Part shown: positions 14,583 to 26,869 of the stretch, piece after piece
Layout: every line of letters starts with the position of its first letter
Numbering within the stretch: position 1 is the stretch's first letter
Source: Pontederia crassipes
Lineage: Eukaryota; Streptophyta; Magnoliopsida; Commelinales; Pontederiaceae
DNA length: 64,000 bases
Assembly: GCA_030549335.1 (NCBI GenBank)
Contig: CM060194.1
Location: 62,896,547-62,960,546 of the forward strand
Reading direction: 5' to 3'
The notes under the pieces: model-generated
What the model saw: only the letters and a program-made list of their open reading frames with translations
Databases searched by the model: none
What the model was told of the DNA's origin: nothing
Program-made: the position numbers and the translations under genes

Positions 14583-15004
14583 AGCGCCCTACGAGGAGCT
14601 GGCTGATGGAAATGACTGTTTCAGCCATGAGATGATGCTTCGCTTGAGCTCAAGTCAAGAATGTTGGATGGTCATGATCTTAGAGACGCCCAAGTTTTTG
14701 AGTTGTTGGCTCATGTCAGTGGCCAAATCACAAATTTATACTGCAGGCAGCAGCACGGGCACAGTGTCGCACATTGGGGCAATCCGTGTGTGTCTGCAGG
14801 ATGATTGGCCCAGGACAAAAAGCTGGGGGGAAATGGTGGGCGCTGTGACTATGATTGGGTAATCAGTGGTCATGTGCATGTTGGGGTGATATGCCATTGC
14901 TATTGACTGGGGGCACGCGAGCAGCAGAGGGAAGGAATCCACCGCAGTTAGCTCTCCTCTGAAGAAGAAAGGGCACTCCGTCTCCGCCAGGGCCTAAGAA
15001 AAAG

Positions 15005-15724
15005 ATGAAGTCTTCCCGGGACCAAGCGTCTCCGCCGCCGCCGCCGTCGCCGCAGTCTCCGCTCTCCGGCGTTGATCTTTCCCTCACCTTGGCCCCCTCC
15101 TCGCCATCTTCCGGCAGCGGCAGCGGCAGCGGCAGCGGCAGCGGCAGCGGCAGCGGCAGCGGCAGCGGCAGCGGCAGCGGCAGCGGCGACGGGGGAGACG
15201 GCGGCGGCGGGGCCAAGGATGTCAGGCTCTTCCCGTGCCTCTTCTGCAACAAGAAGTTCCTCAAGTCCCAGGCCCTGGGAGGCCACCAGAACGCCCACAA
15301 GAAGGAAAGGAGCATCGGGTGGTCCTCCCACCTTTACCTCGCGTCCATTGGCATCCCCGGCGGCGGCCTAGCCTCCGGCGCCGTCCTGAGCCCGACGTCG
15401 ACCTCGCTCCCCATCGCTTCGCACGGCTGCAAGTCCGGCACCGCGCCCCCGGCCAACTACTCCTTCCGCGATCAGAGCCCCGAGGCGTTGCAGTACTCCT
15501 ACGGAGTGCCCCGGTTCGACGCTGACCACCACTTGCTGGCCACCTTGAGCAGCAGCCGGGCAATGTGCGCCGCGGCGGACCCCTCGGCCGGCTACGATGA
15601 GACCGTCGACCTCCTCAACTGGAAGAGGGGCTCCCATGCCATGACGACAGCGGGAGGCTGCTGCAGCGCGGCTGCTCCCGTTGAAGAAGACGATGCCATG
15701 CTCGACCTCTCCCTAAGGCTCTAG
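15005..15724 (+). CDS. single C2H2 (QALGGH) zinc-finger transcriptional repressor with two EAR motifs
   Basis: Intronless frame of 239 residues, the usual form of plant Q-type zinc-finger genes. One C2H2 finger lies at about residues 73-97: CLFC, then [10 protein letters not shown], the plant-specific DNA-binding helix. An EAR-type repression motif (DLSLTL) lies at about residues 24-29, and a second (LDLSLRL) forms the extreme C-terminus, so the protein should recruit TOPLESS-type co-repressors in the nucleus. Between the N-terminal EAR and the finger is a pure Ser-Gly tract encoded by GGCAGC hexamers. One finger plus terminal EARs is the layout of the KNUCKLES, LATE FLOWERING and SUPERMAN-like group, which acts in floral meristem and flowering control. 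I cannot assign the exact orthologue. Long frames in the other five phases here are composition shadows of the hexamer tract. The reading frame and family are secure; the specific role is inferred. Confidence 0.92.
   Translation: MKSSRDQASPPPPPSPQSPLSGVDLSLTLAPSSPSSGSGSGSGSGSGSGSGSGSGSGSGSGDGGDGGGGAKDVRLFPCLFCNKKFLKSQALGGHQNAHKKERSIGWSSHLYLASIGIPGGGLASGAVLSPTSTSLPIASHGCKSGTAPPANYSFRDQSPEALQYSYGVPRFDADHHLLATLSSSRAMCAAADPSAGYDETVDLLNWKRGSHAMTTAGGCCSAAAPVEEDDAMLDLSLRL
15113..15186 (+). repeat. GGCAGC hexanucleotide repeat coding for (Ser-Gly)n
   Basis: About twelve uninterrupted GGCAGC copies lie inside the zinc-finger gene. Units are whole codon pairs, so length changes keep frame and alter only the Ser-Gly linker between the N-terminal EAR motif and the finger. 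Confidence 0.95.
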
Positions 15725-16276
15725 CAGCGTTCATGAACGCTATTATCCTGAGTTGGAGCAGTGAATTCCAACAGAGTCCATCTTTTGATTGTCTTGTAGC
15801 TTACTTTTTTCGTATCTTTCTTCTTTCTTGTCCAACATTTAAGTTGTTCATTAGCTAGGCAGATCGAGTGATCTTGTTCTTGGATTGGGTTGCTGAGCTT
15901 TGTCGACACTGTGGTGAGTCAGTCTACGAGAGTCTACGGAGAGGAATCAAAACTTTGGGTCCCGAAGGGAGGGAACTTTGTTCTTGGATTGACTTTGCAT
16001 GTTGTGCATGTTCGTACGTTACGTACGTGGTGGAGTTCGATATATTTTGTAATGTAATATATAATTACAAGGGATCGAGGGAGGTTCTGTTACTCCATGC
16101 ATGCTCAGACTCGGTGCATCATCTTCAAAGTTCAAACCTCCTCCTCTTTCTCGTCTAAACTTTCTGGCAAAGAGTTCAGTCAGCTCCTCAATCCTTCTCT
16201 CTCAAGCCGACTTAGTTTGCTGAAACTTTTGTTATCTTTTTCTACCCCTTGATGGAGGGCAGGCAACAGGTGCGGG

Positions 16277-16278
<2 letters not shown>

Positions 16279-16315
<37 letters not shown>
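16279..16315 (+). repeat. (GA)n microsatellite
   Basis: About 18 GA units, roughly 560 bases beyond the zinc-finger stop codon. Confidence 0.96.
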
Positions 16316-16317
<2 letters not shown>

Positions 16318-17211
16318 AGACTTCACTGTAATCAAATTTTGGGTAGATCTCTCTCGCTATCTCTCTCATTCTCTCTTTACTCTTTAGGCATCCCACGTGA
16401 CCCTGAGTACTTGTAGCGGGCCACACATCATAATTTACATGCTTCTGAAATCTAATTGTTGTCCTGATACGTGGCTAGCCAGCTAGTGGCGTAAGAGGGC
16501 GTCGGTAACTGGTACTATATACGTCGACTGCCCTTTTTTTTACACTTCTTTCTTGCCATTTCTTTTCTTATTTTTTAGTAGTAAGTGCACACAGGAGTAC
16601 CACTACGACGACCATCGGGTGAGATAATAAATGACGCCTATTTTTCTTCCAACCAAATTTTGTACAAAATTCAAAATTATCATCTTCCTATTTTTGCTCA
16701 CAAAGGCCACTTAATTTGTTGCCATTACAGTCTCATTAATATATTTCGTTCTCTGCTAGAAAGAAGTCAACGCTGTTTAAGCACGAGTCATGTATATGAA
16801 GGCATCGTGTTACTGTTACAGTGTCCACACTCCACAGGCGCGGTGTTAAATCTGATGCATGCCTCTCTCTCTCTCTCTCTCTTAATCTTAAGTTTGGTGA
16901 TAATAATTCAGCAGCACTCTGCCTTTTTTTATGAAAAAAAATTCTGCATGCACCTTTTGGTTGGTTCTTTTGGATCGATTCGAATTTAATTTAGCATTTG
17001 GAAAATGTGGGGAAGTAACACAAGGACACAAAAACAGTGTTGGATTTTTTGCCAATTAACTCCCGGATCCCCACATGCTTCTGATGAAAGCGAGATCTCT
17101 GCAAATTTTCTGTGGAGGTGAAAGAAGGTGATTGGCTTGGAAATTGAACGGGTTGGGTTGCTAAATAAAGATCGCCAACTTAACTCTGATCGGAATTTTA
17201 ATTAATTAATG

Positions 17212-17253
<42 letters not shown>
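17212..17253 (+). repeat. compound (TA)n(GA)n microsatellite
   Basis: A run of about ten TA units passes directly into about ten GA units. Confidence 0.93.
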
Positions 17254-17255
<2 letters not shown>

Positions 17256-19035
17256 TCATGGATAGATGATATTATGTTTTGAGGTTTGGGTGAGCGGAAG
17301 AGGAAGAAATTGTAGATGATGTTTAGATAATTCTGTGCAGGGCAGCATATGTAGGAATGCACAAACTAAGACAGCTAGATCTGTTCCCCGCATGACTGCA
17401 CCACTTTGTCAATTCCCCGTGGCCCCCGATCTTATTGTGTGTGTCTGTGAGGGAGAGAGAGAGGGGTCTTCTCCTACCTTTGGGAGTTGGAGAGGAGTCT
17501 GTTATCTAGCTCCTGTTCAAGTTCAAACATGAATGTTGTAGCATCATAATTGATCACGTCACATAGAGAGGGAGAGGGGAGGAGAGAGAGAGATATGTGG
17601 TTGTGGATACCCATGACACTGGCGAAGAGATCCGCCTGTCTCACAATATCTCCGTTATGGGCCGAGCAAACTCTCTGTCCATCCGTACCGGCGATTCTGG
17701 ATCAAATTGACCACTATTTTACTCTTGATTTGAGATCATCTCCCTCTCTCCCTCTCGCATGACTACACGTAGCACTTTGGAATGGACTACTTTGGTCCGT
17801 ATGCATCCCATTTGAGGCACTTTTGAGGAGTTGGGAAGATATCAAAGTTTGGCCCCTGACGTATACAGCATTGCGTAAAAATTTCCTAGTGTTTTTTTTC
17901 CTCTTTTTGGTGTCATTATGCAGTCAAATCGTCCTTATAAAATATGAGTACGTGATGTTACAAATGCGCGGATAAATTTATTGTGATATGACTCCACGGC
18001 TCCAAGAAATTAATATCCAACGTACTTTTAACTTTTAATAAAACGTATTTAAGTTTCACAGAAAAATAAAAATGTATTCTTTTATCATAATATATTTCAT
18101 ACAAAAAAAAATCTGTGTTGTTGTGTCCAGCGGGCAAAACGTTTTGTATAGACGTGTACTTTATAGAGAAAATGTTTTTTTTTTCTTTTGCTAAGGATCG
18201 GATTTTTTTTAATTTGTGATAAATCATCTTATATTTCTTAGGTGGATTTTTAAAATCATATATTGGAATGTTACTGAGTCTCTATGTTGTTTTTATTAAT
18301 TTTATATTTATATTATTATTAAGAAGTATTTCATTTTCTATATTGTCGAAATTACATCCTCTATGTTTTAAAAATATTATTTATGACTTAAATATCTTCA
18401 CTGATATATATATAGTTTTTTCAATTAATTATTCATATATATATTATTCCAAATATGATAACGATTTTGTAGAATTCATTAATGAACTAGTTGGTCGATA
18501 TTATGGTCCCGAACAGGATGAAACTTTGATTCCTTGGGTGATTGATCTAATCGAATAATTGAGAGAGAGAGAGAGAGGTTGAACAGGATGAAATTCAATT
18601 GGAACAAAAAAAGTCTCCTTAGCTGGAAATAAGAAGATATTTTCTCCTCTTCAACCATCTCCTAACATATAGTTTTGAATTTATTTTTTACATAAATAAA
18701 CATAAAAAAATTAATTCTCTAAACAAATTTACTCATATAATATTCTTTTAAGTCAAACAAGCTAGAAAAGAACTCATCGATAATTATTACTAAAACGATT
18801 AACAATGTCTTAACGAAGAAAAAAATTGGCAAAGACGCAAAGTCATCTCGGCCTAAAGTTTTTTATTCTCTAAAAAATATTGTAGAACCGGTCAATGATA
18901 TCTTTTGAATTGGAATTATTGAGATGCTGGTTCCTAATAGAGGTCTCCACCATAGTGACTTGGTGGTGGCATCCTTAATGTGGATGTGTCACGTCTGTTA
19001 AGTTGTCAATGGATGGAATTAAAATCTTAACGAAG

Positions 19036-19078
<43 letters not shown>
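19036..19078. repeat. (TA)n microsatellite
   Basis: About 21 TA units in AT-rich intergenic DNA. Confidence 0.96.
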
Positions 19079-19080
<2 letters not shown>

Positions 19081-19735
19081 TAACATTACCTTGGAATTAT
19101 ATATTAGCAAGCAATTTTGATTCAGAAATTATTACTATAGTTTCTTTGAATTCATTTATTTATTTATTTTGCTAGAATCACTAATATTCTTTATCCATAC
19201 TCTTGTATTAATAGGAAAAGGAGAAAAAAAATAAATACTCTCATTAAGATTTATATCGATTAATTAATGTGTATTAGCTAGTGAGTTGCTTGTTTTTATT
19301 TTTTATTTTTTTATTTATTTTTGGATTAGAAATTGATGGCACTAATTAGGTTTTGGTATGACATAATTTTATGCGTGGTGTGGTGGGGGGTGCCACCATG
19401 TTGGAAGAGAACAATGTGGATGGGGTGTATCATATACTTGCACTCAATTACAAGATGAAACCAAAAAAAGAGAGGAAAAAAGTCTTCTATTTAGAAGATC
19501 CACCGATGACGAAGACTAATCGATCGGAACATTTTGGCACCAAATTGGACTACGGATGTAATGTATGTTACTTACATCACACATGGACATGTTCCCATAC
19601 GAAACTATTTTAGGACCGTCCGTACGGACATTTTGTTATGTAATGTGTCCAGCAAATAAGATCCAACACAAAGACGAGGTAGCACATCAAGTCCTGCTCT
19701 TCTGAGAATTAGGCCATTCTTGAGTGTTTTGTAAA

Positions 19736-19737
<2 letters not shown>

Positions 19738-19778
<41 letters not shown>
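19738..19778. repeat. (TA)n microsatellite
   Basis: About 20 TA units, 660 bases beyond the preceding TA repeat. Confidence 0.96.
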
Positions 19779-19782
<4 letters not shown>

Positions 19783-20019
19783 TAGTTATTTCAATTTAAT
19801 GTGAAGTACATGTCAAAAAGTGAATTAGAATGTATAATAAATTAACAAATGAAATTACGGTAGATATTTGGATAGGCATTCAAATTGATTATACTATTCT
19901 ACTTTGGTAATATTCTTTTAAAAGTTATGAAATAGCATATACTGCAGAATAATTAAAAAATATTATAAATTAATCATAATAAATTATACAAGATATAATT
20001 CTTTATAGAATTTAAGTTG

Positions 20020-21760
20020 GGAGCCTCCCAACTTAGATCTACCATCAAGGGCTGAAATCATGCGAGTTTTCGTAGCCGTCCGATTCGTGCACGATGATTG
20101 AGATTCGCCTTGTGTTTTTTGGTGCACTCTATAGTCTACACCTTCCTCTTTCCTCGATTCATGTGTGACTCTTCCCCTAAAAATCCACCTCCTTTTTTGT
20201 CGATTTGCGCCGTCTGCGTCAATCGCCTTCTCAGGTTACAACCGCCACCTCCGCCCGCCTTTGTAGGTCGCCACCGCCTCCGCCTTCGCAGGTCACCACT
20301 ACAATGTCATCGCCCGTGAACCTTCGTTGCCGCTTGCACAACCCGAGAACCCCTTGCGAGTTGCCGCCGCCACCTTCGCAGATCGTCGTTGCCTCCACCT
20401 TCGCAACTCGTTGCCACATCCCGCATGTCGCCGCTCGAGAAGCCTCGCCTCCTCAACATCCCCGGTGACCTCAAGCCCTCAAGTGTCCGTTGGACATCTC
20501 ATCTCGCTAGGCTGCTCGTGGAAAATGTAATTGATTTAAGATCTAATTTGTCGATGTAATGTACTTTGGATTTAATGTGTTGGATGTAATGCATTTTGGA
20601 TTTCATGCAAAATGGTATGTAATGTACTCTAGATTTCTTTTCCATTGTTCCTCATTTCTTTTCATTGTTCCTAATTTACAATGTGATTTCCATTTATCAT
20701 CTATACGTTGAGCTGATACAAGCCTCACAAATACGACGACGCACTATGGGTTGAAGATATCATGTGTACATATTTGATGTAGATCCTGTCAAATTATAGT
20801 TGTGCATTTTCGTTAGTACCATCAATTTTTGCAAGTTTTCTCAGCCTGGTGTCCACTGTAATGAAGTGTGCTCAAATTGTGTTTACCCAAGCTTTCTCTT
20901 TAGACTCTGTTTGCACAAGTTGAGAGGAGTTGTCTATCTGATTGATGTCAAGCTTATTGAAACTGTCATGTTGTTAACACTCAAATTATTTTGCATGTTC
21001 TTACCAAATGCCACGATATGAGACATGGAATTGGAGCTACTCGAAAAATTGTTAGAACGTCAAATTTGATAAGTCAATTTACACAAGTAAAATTCGTTTA
21101 ATTTGGATTACAAGTTAACATATGATTATCACTAATTTGGATTACAATTTTTACTAATCTCTGTTACATTCATGGCTTAAAAAAGGTCTTCACGAGATTA
21201 ACCGATGAGGGATCTTTGACGACGGAGGCAAGGGTTCTCGGGCGGCGGCGGCAAGTGGTCGCGTTCGTGGCGCAAGTGGTGGCGAAGACAACATCAAGGG
21301 CATGAGGGTTTTTCGGGTAGCGATGGCGAGGAGGCGCAATCTTAAGGATTTTTAGCAAGGCCGTCGCGATCTTCTCGGGCGGTGACGGCATGCGGTCATG
21401 GTGGCAGCGACGACGGCAGCGGCGTGGGGTCGCAATAGAAACCATGACGATGTGCGGTCGCAGCAATAGCGATAGTGACTCAAAATAAGGTCATGATCTT
21501 CTCGGGTGGCGACGGCGTGCGGTCGCAACAGCAACAATGGGGCGTGCGGTTGCAACAGCAACGGTGACGACTCAAAAGGAGGTTGGGATCTTCTCGCGCA
21601 GCAACGACGACAACAATAGCAGCAGCGATAGATCGGGGCATTGAGGAGAGAAGAGAGTGCGCCTGTCGAACAGCTCTCCATGCGTGTGTGAGAGGCTCTC
21701 CATATGCACATGAATCTCAGCCGCTCGTGATAAATCCAACGGCCGTAAATTTGGGAGCAC
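20020..21760. mobile_element. GC-rich Mutator-like block (tentative)
   Basis: A GC-rich interval in AT-rich DNA. Its left edge (CCTCCCAACTTAG, then GCCGTCCGATTCGTGCAC and GAGATTCGCC) resembles the reverse complement of its right edge (GTGCTCCCAAATTTACGG, then CCGTTGGATTTATCACGAGC and GAGATTCATG). These are weak terminal inverted repeats of the kind seen in plant MULEs. Inside, 20,200-20,470 and 21,190-21,610 are Arg/Pro-rich in several frames and contain CCGCC- and CGATGGCGA-like simple repeats. The open frames (87, 98 and 151 residues) look compositional. No target duplication was found. Confidence 0.4.
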
Positions 21761-22609
21761 TCCATTAAATCCTTCTTTATACTGAAATATTTTATATATG
21801 AGCTCATATAAGTAATTGTTAATGATATTGATACATGTGATCAAATTAAAAAAAACAATCAGTTGAGTAGGAGTGCACTGGTGAGAAATTTGCTTAAGAA
21901 ATCTCATTATTATTTTATAAAAAAGAAAGAAAATTATTCTTATCATTCATATACAAAATACTCTTGCTAGAAATTTAATTTCAATAGCTAGTCGAGACGA
22001 CATAAGCTACTCTGGATGCTCTGAATTTTTATTAATCATTCCAATTCCCAATTATGTTAATATATTTTTTCTTAATCCCTCCTTCATGTCATTGACAAAC
22101 GCAATGATTAACAAAAGATTAAAGCATTCCAATGATGATGTAAAAATACCCAAACAGGTTCACATTTTGTTAATCTAGTTAACGAGACATGACGAATTTT
22201 AAATTAGGAACATAATTAAAATCGAAACATAAACGAATCTGAAATCATAATGTATTCCAGAATCCGTTTCTTTTCTGTCTGATCAAAATTGAGTTAGAGG
22301 ACAATAAGATATAGAGTTATTTCCAATTTTCCACTATTAAATTTTAAGGTTATTTTATTTTAAATCCTAATTTATTTACCTCACCTTATTTTTTTTTCAA
22401 ACACTCTCACGTAATCCCAAATATTATATTTTTTCAAAATTGTTTTTACATTTTTATCCCTGCAAAATTTTAGACATTTAATTTTTTATTGCTATACATA
22501 GAAGACAAATAAAAATTCAAATTCACTATCAGCTAACTATGATTACAACAACTTGTGTTTTAATTATTAAAAAAATGGTTAATTTCTTAAATCTCTCATA
22601 TATTATAAT

Positions 22610-22915
22610 GATTTTTTACGTTTAATCTTAATATGTGAACTTACCGTAAAACATCCCTAAATTATGTCATGATATCTATTTTAGTTCATTCATCTGATTC
22701 TTTTGATTTTTGATTTTTTTTCATATTTATCAAAAGACTAAATTTTATTCTTTTTTAAATATTAAAAGAAAAGATAGCACATGGGAGGTCAATTTAGTCC
22801 TTTTATGATAGAAAAATAAAAAAAATAACGGAATGAGAAGGATGAGTTAAAGTGAAAAATATGATATAATTTAAAGATGTAGATAAGTTCATATATTAGG
22901 GTGAGATGTGAAATT
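22610..22915. repeat. AT-rich foldback (inverted repeat) element
   Basis: The left half (TTAATATGTGAACTTA, CATCCCTAAATTATGTCAT, TTAGTTCATTCATCTGATTC) matches the reverse complement of the right half (TAATATATGAACTTA, CATCTTTAAATTATATCAT, TTAACTCATCCTTCTCATTC), so the unit could form a long imperfect hairpin. This is typical of a foldback MITE. Confidence 0.5.
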
Positions 22916-24403
22916 AAAAAAAAAATCAATACTTAAATGGGATACAAATCATCATTCCTGATTGTCCCATTTCCTTTAAATTAAACATACAAATTAACTG
23001 GGGTAAAAAGGGAGGTAAGTAAATAATATCAAAGTTTAGGGTGGTAATGGGAAAATAAGGTATTAGCTTAAGAGTGAAATTTTTTCTTAAAAAATCACGA
23101 AAAGAAAATATTAAACGAAAGTGAACATTCAACATTGTTAATTTGAAAAGCCCGCATTTGTAAATTGTAGCTATCTCCCTATTCAATTCCAAGATATGAG
23201 AAAGGAGAAAATAATAATGGGGAGAAATTAAGGTGTAGATTCACGCAATTACAAACGATGCGAATATGTGATATGTCTTTGGACTCGGATCACTTTCCTA
23301 ATGGTCCTATAAAAGTTTAAAGCACATTTTCTTCTCCCATTTTTCTCAATCTTTTTTTTTTTCTGTTTTCCGGTGACTGATTGCATTTTTTTTTTTTTCG
23401 TGGGCCTGTGTTGTCTGTTTTCTGTGGCACGATCACTTGATGTCGGCAATGTACGATAATATTAATCTCCGACTAATTCAAAGTCGATAAGATAAAAATA
23501 ATAATAATTTATTCTCTTCATTTTCGTACTATTTAACAATTCAATATATATATGTGTGAAATATGTAATCAAAAGTTGCATTCAACGCTTATAAGTTGTA
23601 CCTCCATTTTTTAATGGTTTAAACATAAATCGATTTTGTGAAGCAAAATATGTTAAGGAACATATGCGTTAGTTCTAATTTTCCCCAGATTAATAGTACG
23701 AATGAGTAAATAAAAAAAATCAATGACAATTTCCAAGTCTAAAAAAAAAAGATATTGTTCACCAGGATGAGTTTTTTTAATACCTCTCGTCTTGCCTTTT
23801 TTTTTATTTGGTAGAACAATGTTATTTTAATACTTCTTATCTTCATCATATTGATTATTTTAAAACTATCAAATAATGATTGTATTAAATATATCATTTT
23901 GTTTCATTACTTAAATGTCAAGCACTTTTTATATAAATTTTGCATGATCGTATATTATAATTAATTTACTTGGATATTTATTTTAAAATTGTAATTTGAT
24001 ATATTTTGATTAGGAAACATGCTACAAATTAATTGATTACGTCAAAATTTACTTAGTTTACATGGTTACCTTTTTGTCCATAAATACTCTTCATATAAGG
24101 CTACAACTTTTTTTTTTTGCTTTCAATCTTTAAGTGATAAGTGAAGCATACAATAATTAATTAGTAGAGTGAAGAAATACAGTTAGAAGAAGGATTTTAT
24201 ATGAAGGATCAGTTGAAGATGCTCAAGTTGAAAATTGAATAATTTATGCCACATTTATCGGATATTTTTTTACTCAATTAAGCAATTTGTTTAATAATTA
24301 AGATACTCACACGTCTTTGTCTTTATTATTATATGATTCAATATTTCTTATTGACTTTGTTTATCATTTGTCAATTGAAATAAAAAAAATTTGGTGTTTC
24401 AAA

Positions 24404-24715
24404 TAAAGGGGACGTCCGGTGAAAATTATGTAAAGTTACAAACTTAAGTTAGGGACTAAAATGAAGACCGATCAAAATTGAGAGATCATAGATGAAAATT
24501 GCATTTTGAATTTAAACTCAGCGCATTAATTTTTATATTATCAAATAAAGCCATGTCAGTAAAAAAGTTGGAAAACCTATGATCATAAATAAAAGGGATC
24601 TCTGATGAAAATCGTACAAAATTTGTATACATTTGACATACAAATTTAAATTGAGTGACCAAAATGAAAATTGATCAAAGTTAAAAAATCATACTTGAAA
24701 GTTACTCATATGACA
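24404..24715 (+). repeat. imperfect direct duplication (about 190-base period)
   Basis: A block with AAAGGGGACGTCC, GTGAAAATTATGTAAA, TTAGGGACTAAAATGAAGAC and GATCAAAATTGAGAGATCAT recurs as AAAGGGATCTCTG, ATGAAAATCGTACAAA, TGAGTGACCAAAATGAAAAT and GATCAAAGTTAAAAAATCAT. Diverged, non-coding. Confidence 0.6.
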
Positions 24716-25162
24716 ATCGAAAATCAAGGAATCGACTCTTATTTCTTCAAATTGTAATCATATAAGTATATAGCCCAATCAAGTTCTTTGATAACAAACA
24801 TTAATTCGAATTAATTTAAAAGTTTAAAATACATCAATATATGCACTATATGTACATATACATCGTAAGAAAAAGTACAGTGTTTCTCAAATTTTCTATA
24901 TGGACTTAATAGAAGTATCCCTCCTTTAAAGAAGGGACAAGTATCTCTTCTATTTATGTTCATCAGATCGAAATATATGAATCATATAAAAAAATCTTTG
25001 GAAGAAAATGAATCAAATATCATTTATAGATTTCTTATCTTATAATATAAAAGATTAGAGATACGACATCCTTTTTTAACAAATGTGGAAGAACATGGCC
25101 CCATCTCTATTGGATAATTCAATGCTCCAGCACAATTCAACATTTTGTCATCAATATTATAT

Positions 25163-25296
25163 AATAATGTATATGTGAAACAGGGTGTGCTTCACACCGT
25201 GTGACACGATTCGATAGTCGTCCGATCGAGATCCAACGGATATCATGGTAGCGTCCATCCGATCTCGATCTAGCAGCTGTCGTCCATCTCACGAGT
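25163..25296. repeat. left terminal inverted repeat of the Mutator-like element
   Basis: It runs from AATAATGTATATGTGAA to CATCTCACGAGTC and pairs in inverted orientation with the right end, with roughly 15 mismatches. Beyond it the arm turns into CT-rich DNA, also mirrored at the right end. Confidence 0.88.
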
Positions 25297-25666
25297 CCTC
25301 CCTTTTTTTACTTTTTCATTTCCTCGTTCTCTCTCTCTTTCTCATTTTTACTTTTTCGTTCCCCGCTCTCTCTCTTTCTCCCCTCTTTCCCTCTAGGTCT
25401 TCGGCGTCATCTCGCTCTCTTTTTCCCATCTTTTCCTCTCAGTCTCCATCGTTCGATCTCGGTCTTTGGGGTCCTCTCTCTTTTTCGATCGGTCTCCGGC
25501 GGTCGATCTCGATCTCCGGCATCTAATAGGTGTGGCATTCTCTCTCTCTTTCCCCCTTTCCCTCTCCGTCTCCAGCGTTCGATCTCTCTTTCCCCTCTTT
25601 TTCTCTCGGTCTCCGGCGCTCGATCTTTCTTTCCCCTCTTTTTCTCTCGGTCTTCGACGTTAGATC

Positions 25667-26163
25667 GTGAACAAATTCGACCCGACCCGACCAATTTGGT
25701 CGGGTCGGGTGGTCGGGTTACCCGACCACCCAATTTTCTTTTTTTTTTAAATTTTTTTCTTACTATTTTTATATTTTATTTAATATAAAAGTATTATTTA
25801 ATATTATTTTAAAAGCATAAAATATGTTTTCTAACTATTTAATATTATTTCTGCATTTAAAATATTTTATTTCAATTTTTTAATTTTTTTAAATTAAATA
25901 TAAGCTTTAAGTTTATATAAAAAAAGAAAAAAATTTAAAAAAAATAAAAAATTAGGTCGGGTCGGGTCAAGTCGGGTTGGAGACCATTTGTCGGGTCGGG
26001 TCAAGTCGGGTTGGTTTTTTCCAACCCGTACCCGACCCGACAAATGGTCGGGTCAAGTTCGGGTCGGGTCGGGTCCGACCCGACCACCGATCCGACCCGA
26101 ACCGGTTCAGGTCGGATTGGGTCATCGGGTTCACAGGTCGACCCGACCCGGTGAACACCCTTA
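25667..26163. mobile_element. hAT-like MITE nested in the left arm of the Mutator-like element
   Basis: The 497-bp insert is flanked by perfect 8-bp direct repeats GTTAGATC (25659-25666 and 26164-26171), the duplication length of hAT transposons. Read from the right the end is TAAGGGTGTTCACCGGGTCG, close to the TAGGGGTGTTCA ends common in plant hAT MITEs; the left end begins GTGAACAAATTCGACCCG. Both ends carry runs of GGGTCG or CGACCC, which flank a core of about 220 bases of almost pure A/T. It has no coding capacity. Confidence 0.7.
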
Positions 26164-26263
26164 GTTAGATCTCTCTTTATCCTCTTTCCCATCTTTTCCT
26201 CTCAATCTCTGGCATTCGATCTCAGCCTCATACCCATGACTCCTTCCTCTGTCGTGTTCTTGC

Positions 26264-26700
26264 TCAGGTGCGTGCAATGATCCGCCTCCTTTTCATCTGG
26301 TGTGCATAGGTCTTCTCCGGTGAGAGCATGACAGTTCCAGGTAACTCCCCCCCTCCCCACCCCCCCCCCCCCCCCTCGCGCATTGATTCTCTAGTTTCCC
26401 CTAACACTGGTGTGTAACAGGTGTGACTCTCATTCGGATTGTCGATCTCCAACGTTCGATCTAGGTCTTCGACGTCTAATATGTGTGGCTCTCTCTCTCT
26501 CTCTTGTTGGATTTTCCCCGCCATGACTCCCTCCTCTCTCATGTTCTCGCTTAGGTTCATGCATTGATCCGCCTCCTTTTCATCCGGCGAACGAAGGTCT
26601 TCTCCGGCGAGAGCACGACAGTTCCAAGTAACTCCCCCCTCTCCTGCCTGCATTGATTCTCTAGTTGCCCCTAACACCGGCATCTAACAGGTGTGGTTCT
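26264..26700 (+). repeat. tandem subrepeats in the left arm of the Mutator-like element
   Basis: Two copies of a unit of roughly 290 bases. Each contains GATCCGCCTCCTTTTCATC, GGTCTTCTCCGG, GAGCA.GACAGTTCCA, GTAACTCCCCCC, GATTCTCTAGTT and CTAACAGGTGTG. The first copy carries a poly-C run at 26360-26375. Diverged units of the same kind occur inverted in the right arm. Their place between TIR and gene, and splice-like elements (CTAACAG), suggest a promoter or leader region. Confidence 0.75.
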
Positions 26701-26869
26701 CATCTGGATTATCGATCTCCAGCGGTCTCCGACGTCTAATAGGTGCGAGAGCTCTCTTGCTCCCGACCTTTCTCTTATGATAAGAACGTTTTCTCTGTTC
26801 TTAGGACTTGATAAATTTGTATAAACTTAATTTGTTCTAATATGTTGAAGGCTTCATTGCTAAAAAAAA

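Larger units (their letters stand above)
15725..20019. other. 3' flank of the zinc-finger gene and AT-rich intergenic DNA
   Basis: Includes several simple repeats. A frame of 96 codons at 18268-18558 (+) is AT-biased and ends GPEQDETLIPWVIDLIE; a similar GAACAGGATGAAA recurs at 18,581. I cannot identify it and suspect chance or a relic. Confidence 0.4.
21761..25162. other. AT-rich intergenic interval
   Basis: No coding signal. Contains the foldback at 22.6 kb and the direct duplication at 24.4 kb; otherwise nothing recognised. Confidence 0.45.

Noticed and set aside
14863..15637. Poly-Ala, poly-Pro/Leu and Arg-rich frames on both strands over the zinc-finger gene
   Set aside because: They are shadows of the GGCAGC repeat and GC-rich coding sequence; only the plus frame from 15005 has the C2H2 finger and EAR motifs.
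18268..18558. 96-codon frame with hydrophobic N-terminus
   Set aside because: Composition matches AT-rich DNA and no family is recognised; the GAACAGGATGAAA repeat beyond its end argues for local duplication rather than a gene.
25953..26160. GGGTCG arrays as possible interstitial telomere-like or G-quadruplex repeats
   Set aside because: The unit is not the plant telomere repeat TTTAGGG, and the array ends coincide with a MITE bounded by 8-bp duplications.
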